DNA from: Bidens hawaiensis
Taxonomy: Eukaryota; Streptophyta; Magnoliopsida; Asterales; Asteraceae
Assembly (NCBI GenBank): GCA_021521415.1
Contig: JAIQDT010000232.1
Location: 2,198,501-2,262,500 of the forward strand
Direction: 5' to 3'
Length of the DNA: 64,000 nt
Part shown: one piece after another, positions 57,364 through 64,000 of the stretch
Position numbering within the stretch: position 1 is the stretch's first letter
How the letters are laid out: every line of letters starts with the position of its first letter
The notes under the pieces: generated by a model
Told to the model about the DNA's origin: nothing
Databases searched by the model: none
What the model saw: the letters and a program-made list of their open reading frames with translations, nothing else
Translations under genes and position numbers: made by a program

Positions 57364-58738
57364 AACGCGGTCTATTAAAACCTAACCTAACTTAGACACT
57401 CTAGTTTTATATTTATAAATCTAGACTCTTCTAATGCTAGACCACTTGACATGCAAGTGTACCTATCGATTGTAGTAAAGCCTATTGAAGTCCGGATATC
57501 GAACCAACGAGACACTAACGACACCTAAATTAGACTCTGACTAATAACTTAAGTAAATTGATTTAATTGATTTTTGTGTTTTTTTATTAAATATAAAATA
57601 AATAGTACTTACTCTAAAACTAGACACGGACAAATAGAACTAGAACACAAATTAGGGAAACAACTACCTAGGCAATGAATCCTACTAGTTAACTCGTAAA
57701 CTCTCGGAATTGGATTTATGATTGGTACCGTATTCTAAAAATATGAAATTTAAGGAATAACTAAAGTACGCTAGATCTCCTCCCGGTCTCACCAACAATA
57801 CCTAAAAAATCTTAAATATCATGTAAGCTCAACGGTTTAATGGTTCGGATCAACTCCCGGTCTCACCTTACCTAACTATGCTAAGGTACCCAAAGATTAA
57901 ATCACATCCCGGTCTCTCTAATCACAATATACCATAAGGCATAAAGGGGTATTCTTATTAAATTCAGTTATAATTCGTATCTGTAAGAATCTAAAGGAAT
58001 CTAGGGCAACTCACTCCCGTGCAATCACTACCCAAACCCGCAAAGGACCAAAACAGGCGACACTTAATTACCTCCCGGTCTCTCAAGTGACAGAATATAA
58101 GGTATCTCTAAACTCTCAAATTCCGTTCCTATGGAATACGTTAACAATAAACCATAAACTAGTTACAAACACATAGTAAGTAACCTAATATGCATCCATA
58201 CATGAAAGACGTTCACAAAGACGCATATGGAACAAAAACTGATAATAAATTAATACCAAATACGCATATGCCTCACAACCAAATAAAATAAAAACTTTAC
58301 TAAAGCATGAACCAATCAATAACTAATCCAAAACCAAAAGTAAAACGAGTCTAAAAAAGTATTCATCCAAATCCAGGCAGTTAACAATTTAGCCAATCAT
58401 AATTACGAATGAAACAAAGATAAAATATATATTGCAGTTCATCGTAAAAATAAATAAATATGATTGAGCTGCTAGCCTGCTTAAATTAATTGAGCAGCCT
58501 GCTTGCTTGAATAATTAACTTTTGGTGTGAGACTTTTTGACGTGTGTGCGAGCTTGACGTGCTAGGCTGCTTGATTATTTGGCCGTGACTTTGACGTGTG
58601 TGGCTGCTTCAACTTTATTATTCTTCTTCTTTTGATTTATCGCCCAGATGGGGTAGGGCGGCCCCCTCCCAATCAGACGTCCACACCTCTCAAAACCAAT
58701 ATGTTATGTGCCTCCCCTGTTTAATGTAGGGTTTATAA
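57364..58738. other. Unassigned repeat-like DNA
   Basis: No gene. Contains GCAAGTGTACCTATCGATTG (about 57453) and several CTCCCGGTCTC(A/T) blocks (57780, 57855, 57908, 58075), a style seen in plant retrotransposon non-coding regions. I cannot assign a family or borders. Confidence 0.35.
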
Positions 58739-60346
58739 TCTATAATATATATAAACGAAAACCCAAAATTCCTATGTGTCGCGATGTGGTCGCTCCTCCT
58801 TTTTTCGGAGCCACTATATTTGGTTGATTTTAAAATGGTGACTTCTCGTTGATTTAACCCGGTTTTGACCCATTTAAGGTTTAAATTTCGCGGGTTATGA
58901 GTCTTACCAAAGCTTGATACACTTAAATGGGTCAGAACACCTCCATGATCCTTTCTCTGTTTGGTACCAAACCCTCCCTCTCAGCCACCCTATCACCCCT
59001 AATTAACAAAACCCTAGACCTCAATTCCGGCCAAAACTACTACTCTCATCAATTTGGTGATAATAGAAACTAACGAACATGTAATCAGTGGAAGATTTGT
59101 AGGTCGTAATCAGTAGTAGATGGAAATTGATGAAATCCTCTGACGACAGAAGGAAGCATTGGATCTGAATGGGTTCTCACCATCTTCGTAGATTGTGATG
59201 GTTATCCGACGCAACTGAAACTATATTTATTAGGGTTTCTTGACCCGTGTAAAGGTTAGGGTTTCTAGGAACATGGAGAAAGATGTGGTGAATGAACACA
59301 AAACCCTCAATGTTCAAACGGGCCTTCTGTACAACGCCAGGTAAATTGATACCATCGATGTTTTATCATTTGATCCGATTAAGGTTGTTGGTTTCTTTAA
59401 TAATACCAGATTTCTTGATTTTTGAATGGTGGACTCTCATTGGTTTAACCCGGTTTGACCCAAATGAAGACACTGAGTGTCACCAAACTCGTATCAGCTG
59501 CCTGCAATGTGAAGATTTGGATAGCGGATTGGTTAGCAATTATCTTTTTTTATTCAGTTAAAACAGCATCACATAACCAACTTTGCAGTATCCATTCAAC
59601 TAATCATTTTACCTGTTTTTATGATTATTTGGGTCAATTTGCCTTCAGTTTGGGTCATTTGGTATAGGCAAAGGTATTATTAATCAGATGGTAGTTTTTA
59701 TTTAAGTTTAAATTAATAATAACAATCACTTTTTTTAACCAAATATGAAGATATAACATCCTAAAAAGTTTGTTTCTCCCACCATCGTCGAATTGTCAGT
59801 TCGGTTTGGGTTGTGATATTCGTACTAGGGTTGATTCGTCTTGGTTTATTCAACTTTCGCATAATATAAATATGTAGCTAAGTTATGTGAAATTTGTGTG
59901 CTTCGTTTTGGTTTTTCGGTTTTTTATTTGTTTATATATATGGTTGCTTATGGTTTTTTCACATTATCTTACGGTTTTATCTACGGACTGAATGTATTTG
60001 AGTTAGATTAGAATTTGAATGAATTTGTGCATGATTTGGCTTTAGAAGATCGCCTTTTATATGTTCAAAATGTTAATACTTGCTTTATTCTTTATGCTCC
60101 AAATATGGCAGTGGTATGTATATCATCATTGTATTTATATGTAACTTGCTTTTTATACATTGAGATTTGTAATAGACTAAATTTGACCATTGTCGGGTCG
60201 CGGGGTCGGTGAAGACCTTTGGATTTAGCTCAAAACAGGAATCCAGAACTATGATGGGAATCTTATTTATGACAATATATTCGACATTGATTTTGCTTAG
60301 CATAATATACTTTAGATCAAATAATCTGTTAATCACATAAAGAACT

Positions 60347-61330
60347 ATGATGGGGATGGAGGGTGGTGGAGGTTTAAATGAAGACGATGATAAAGACGGA
60401 GATAATTTGGTTGTTGTTAATCGTCAACCAATGGAGGAGATAAGAGATTGGGGAGAAGATGTTAATCAAGCGGGCGATGATGACAGTGAAAGGAGAGAAT
60501 TGGGTGGTGATGGAAAAGACGACGGTGGAGCTGTAGGTGCACATATGATGGGATTTGATGGTCATGATTATCATCCATTTCATTCGAAATTTAAGGTAAC
60601 GGATAACTATAATACAAGGATGATCTTGAGTTATTGACATGTAAATTGTACTATAGATTGTTATTTTATTATTCAGTTAGTAAAGATTGTAAATGTATTT
60701 ACTTATTATTTTGTTGTGCTGACTTAGTTTATTGACCAATGAAATATTTTTCTTTCATGAAATGAACTGATTCATACTTTCATCCATTTTATTGTGTTAT
60801 AATTTGATACCGACCTTATATAATGATTCTTGTATGTAACTGCAAATGTGTAGTATATGTGAGACCTGGTGCTGCATTAATTCCTGGAACGGGTCCTGCA
60901 GTTAGTGGAACTCCAGGTCAAGTTCATCCACCTGGTGGTCAGTCATCTTTTGTTGGTTGAGGTAGAGGTGAATGGCGTCCAATTGGCATTAATAAAAACA
61001 TTCCTTCAATATGCAATGATCGAATGTGTTGTATGTGTGTGTTACTGGTTTGGGGTAACAATGTAGCGGGTCGTGAATTTTGGCAGTGGACTTGATTTCG
61101 CACTTCCTTCACATAAGCAATAATGATCGAATGTGTATGTATATGTGTGTGTGGGTATTTAGTTTTATGCTTTTATAACTGACATATTATTGTCTACTTA
61201 GGACAAAATTTGATGTGGATACTAATGGTTTTGAGGAAACACCATGGAGGCTTCAAGGTATTATAATGTCAGATATTTTCAATTATGGAGTGAATGAAGA
61301 AAGCTAGAAGGAATATTGCAAATAGCCGGT
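60347..61330 (+). pseudogene. FIP1-like polyadenylation-factor gene fragment
   Basis: Exon-like 60347-60595 ends in YHPFHSKFK with a GT donor at 60596. Next, about 60854-61115 reads YVRPGAALIPGTGPAVSGTP, then QVHPPGGQSSFVG, a stop, RGEWRPIGI, and after a frameshift GSGLDFALPSHK. A last piece from 61202 reads KFDVDTNGFEETPWRLQG and IFNYGVNEES. These follow the order of plant FIP1 proteins (YHPFHS.FKYVRPG, then the Fip1 motif FDVDI..FEEKPWR...FNFGLNEESW), which join the cleavage/polyadenylation complex in the nucleus. Stops, frameshifts and missing ends show it is a relic. It lies inside the candidate Helitron. Confidence 0.65.
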
Positions 61331-62469
61331 GAGCGACGATACAAAGATTTCCCACCATTTCATATACATTTGCAAATTTAAATATGCGGGTTAATCCGTA
61401 AAACCACTCCCAATCCACATCTTAACAATTGATGTACTTCCTGGTAATCATCACGTGGACGTGGCGGCGCGGTCTTTCTTCCTATTCTTATATTGTGGGT
61501 CAAATATACACAATTCGCCTAACAATTCATTTAGTTTTATCCATTATCAGGTTAACCATACCAAAATAGAGTTGCATAATGTCTCTATTTTAACTTAAAA
61601 GACAAATTCGTTATTCATGTTATTCTTAGTTTTTATGTTAATTTAAATCGGTGGTTTGGGTGTTCATATTTAGGTCAATGGTTATATATGTAATCCAATT
61701 TTTTCACATATATCATGTACAATATGTGTAAATAAGTTTATGTTAGATACCATCAAATTCGTATTTATATATGCACATCTTAACTTATCTTTGAAATTTT
61801 GAGTTGTATAATTTTTGTTTTTAAGTTTGACTTTGTTAACATCATCATTGGTATAATTAAGAACTAATTTAATGTCAGAGAGTTACTAGTTTGATAACAA
61901 AAATCAACATATGGATGGAACTACTTATGATTGGAATTAGTTCAGTCGAAATTAGTTGTTTAAAGAGAGTATCGAGTTGGCTCGGGTTAAAATGGGTAAT
62001 CAACATACTGACTTTAGGTCGAAACATGTTATTTTAAATTGCTATATTTTCTAACTTAAAGGACAAATTACTCAAAAAAAAATGTTCTGGTAAATGAGTT
62101 TTTTTTTTTTTTGGTAAAATGAGTTTGGGTCAAAACATGTTATGATCAGAATGAGTTCAGGACAAAACATGTTGTCTGAGTCAACCTGTTGCTATAAATG
62201 ACCTAATATCAACAAACATCAAGGATTGCAAACAGATCAAAATATGAGTTAGCTATCGATGAATTAAAGTCTTAAGGTAAAAATAATCATTTGTTTGACT
62301 TTGAAGGAAGTTAAAATGGAAGCATTGTATTGCAGGGGAAAATATATAATATCTAATATTTCTATCAAAATTTTAAAGTTACTGTAAATCGGGAAGGACT
62401 ATTTGGTAATAACAATGACTATGATTTGTCTGGTCAAAGCCAGCCAAGTAAACAGTCTAATGGTGCACA

Positions 62470-62585
62470 TAATAAATTTAGAAACTTCGTAGGCAGTAAA
62501 TTTAGAAACTTCGTAGGCATTTTTTCTTTCCACTTTAAATGCAGTAAATTTAGAAACTTCGTAGGCATTTTTTCTTTCCAGTTTT
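62470..62585. repeat. Short tandem repeats with TTTAGAAACTTCGTAGGCA
   Basis: Three copies of AAATTTAGAAACTTCGTAGG, the last two followed by CATTTTTTCTTTCCA. Confidence 0.9.
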
Positions 62586-63061
62586 GATGAATCAGTTCTT
62601 CCCCAAATTTACATCGAAAATTCGTCACGCTTACACTTTTGATTGAAATTCTCCTTAGAACTCTTCTTTGTGCAAGCGTAATTAGCTTTCAATTTGTTGT
62701 TCTATAGATTCTAACCTAAATACTCAATTTGGGTGTGTTTGGGTACACATTTTAATACTGATAATGCGATTAGTGTGTTTGGATTGTTACATCTTCAGTT
62801 TTTTATTGGACAAGTTGCACATGTTTTGCTTATTATGATTTTCTTTTCTTACCAAACGGGGCTGCGTTTTTTTAACGGTTACACAATTATCAATTTTTTT
62901 TGGCATTGTTCACCTTGTACCATCAAGTCGAAACAGGTTGTTTTAAAATAATATCTTTAGCATCAGCTGCAAGTTCTAAAGCTATAGATGTTCTGTTTCA
63001 TTTTTTAATTTAATAATAAAAAATCTATATAAACCCGCGTAACAAGCGGGCTAAAAGCTAG

Positions 63062-64000
63062 TGATAATATATATATATATATATCCATAAACTGCCTTCT
63101 CTTCCAAGATTTATTATTCTTTCACCGTCTTGTTTGTTTTGCTAATGGGCTCGCAGCTCGTGCTACTGGGCTACGAATATGAATTGATTCCAATTAGTGG
63201 TTACCTAAGCCCCATGCAACTTATTATGTCCACACAAATTATATAACGTAGGAACATATACTCATATTTTCAATTTTTATTTTCATAACCAAATTAAATG
63301 ATTTTATCATTAAAAAATAATAGACCTGACATGTCTTAATTTAAATGTAAAACAATAATCATAATAATTCAGTTTGGCTATTCACTTGTTGGTCTCAAGT
63401 TTAGTAAAAATACTCAATGTTTGCTCATAATCTCTAAAAAGCAATAAGCTCACATATGAACCACTTAATAATAATATTCAATAAAAATATGACTCAAAAG
63501 TAACTAAAAGTATAGGAAATATGAATAATAATATGCATATAATTTAGACCACATTAAATATCCCCACACTTAAACATTTTTCGTCCCTGAAAAATATATT
63601 TTGCAATGGAATCAGAATTCAAGATCGATATTAAAACATATAGGTTATCTTTTAAGCACAGATAAACGCAAAACCGCGATTGCCGATATTGTTGTCCATT
63701 TAAACCCAGCCACCAGCTTATGAAGCCCCCAATTGCATTAAGCGCTTTAAGTTCAAAAACCACAGCTACACCTACCCCATCTCAGACAGAGAGAGCTAAA
63801 AAACTAGAGTCAAAGCAGAATGGTTTGACAAATCACCATAAGCCTAGCACTTGTTGATGGTACTAAGTAGATGCACTCGATGAAATTTGATGGATGAATG
63901 GTCATGTGGAGGCCGTACGAGCAAACCCTAAATATAATTGGACTTTGTCCTATATATTCCCTAAAAATATTTATTGACTAAAAACCTTCGAGCCTCAATA
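63062..64000. other. AT-rich right edge without recognisable genes
   Basis: An (AT)n run at 63067-63083. CCCCACACTTAAACATTTTTCG at 63557 resembles sequence common in plant retrotransposon flanks, but nothing can be delimited. The 69-residue frame at 63554-63763 is unrecognised. Confidence 0.4.

Larger units (their letters stand above)
58739..63061 (+). mobile_element. Candidate Helitron with captured gene fragments
   Basis: The 3' end is convincing: a hairpin CCCGC-GTAACAA-GCGGG (63034-63050), seven bases, then CTAG at 63058-63061, followed by host T. A possible 5' end TCTATAATATATATAAACG begins at 58739 after host A, giving the expected A|T insertion. There is no Rep/helicase gene inside, so it would be non-autonomous. 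It carries degenerate FIP1-like exons in the same orientation. The 5' border is a proposal only. Confidence 0.45.

Overview
This is nuclear DNA from a flowering plant, most likely a eudicot and plausibly a member of the daisy family (Asteraceae); that last step is inferred only from the style of the Sirevirus-type retrotransposons. The sequence is AT-rich, with GT-AG introns and no operons. I find no intact host gene. Almost the whole window is transposable elements inserted into one another, and most can be delimited by their termini and target-site duplications (TSDs).

Left part (1-18008). A long terminal repeat (LTR) of a gypsy-type family, called family S here, runs off the left edge and is followed by retrotransposon scraps, a Helitron-like end, a probable mitochondrial insertion (about 4386-4740) and about 2.8 kb of very AT-rich DNA without genes. 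A Mutator-like element (MULE) occupies 7522-14921, with roughly 220-bp inverted ends and a perfect 9-bp TSD. It carries a broken FAR1-type transposase gene that two family-S solo LTRs (8555-10762 and 11073-13633) have cut into three pieces. A hAT-like MITE also sits inside the MULE. A third family-S solo LTR follows at 15055-17320.

Middle part (18009-54140). A minus-strand Copia element of Sirevirus type, Copia-A (TSD GATGG), has been split by two later insertions: a minus-strand gypsy chromovirus, G1 (19062-30315, TSD CAACT), and a plus-strand relative of itself, Copia-B (31147-43686, TSD GTAAC). LTR divergence by eye agrees with this order: about 10 differences in 398 bp for Copia-A, about 3 in 466 bp for Copia-B, and roughly 30-35 in 2.7 kb for G1. 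Copia-A and Copia-B each have gag, pol, a long spacer and an extra reading frame of about 943 codons after pol (called aORF here).

Right part (54141-64000). It holds simple repeats, two exons of an RPA70-like OB fold, an orphan piece of a diverged third aORF, unassigned repeats, and a candidate Helitron (58739-63061) containing degenerate exons of a FIP1-like polyadenylation-factor gene.

The most interesting signal is a short palindromic motif, GCGAASTT and its complement, packed into the LTRs just upstream of the TATA box, into the gag leader, and into the spacer before the aORF of both Copia elements. In that spacer it again lies just upstream of a TATA box, and a splice-acceptor-like sequence ends two bases before the aORF ATG. 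The same 8-mer also fills tandem arrays in the unrelated family-S gypsy LTRs.
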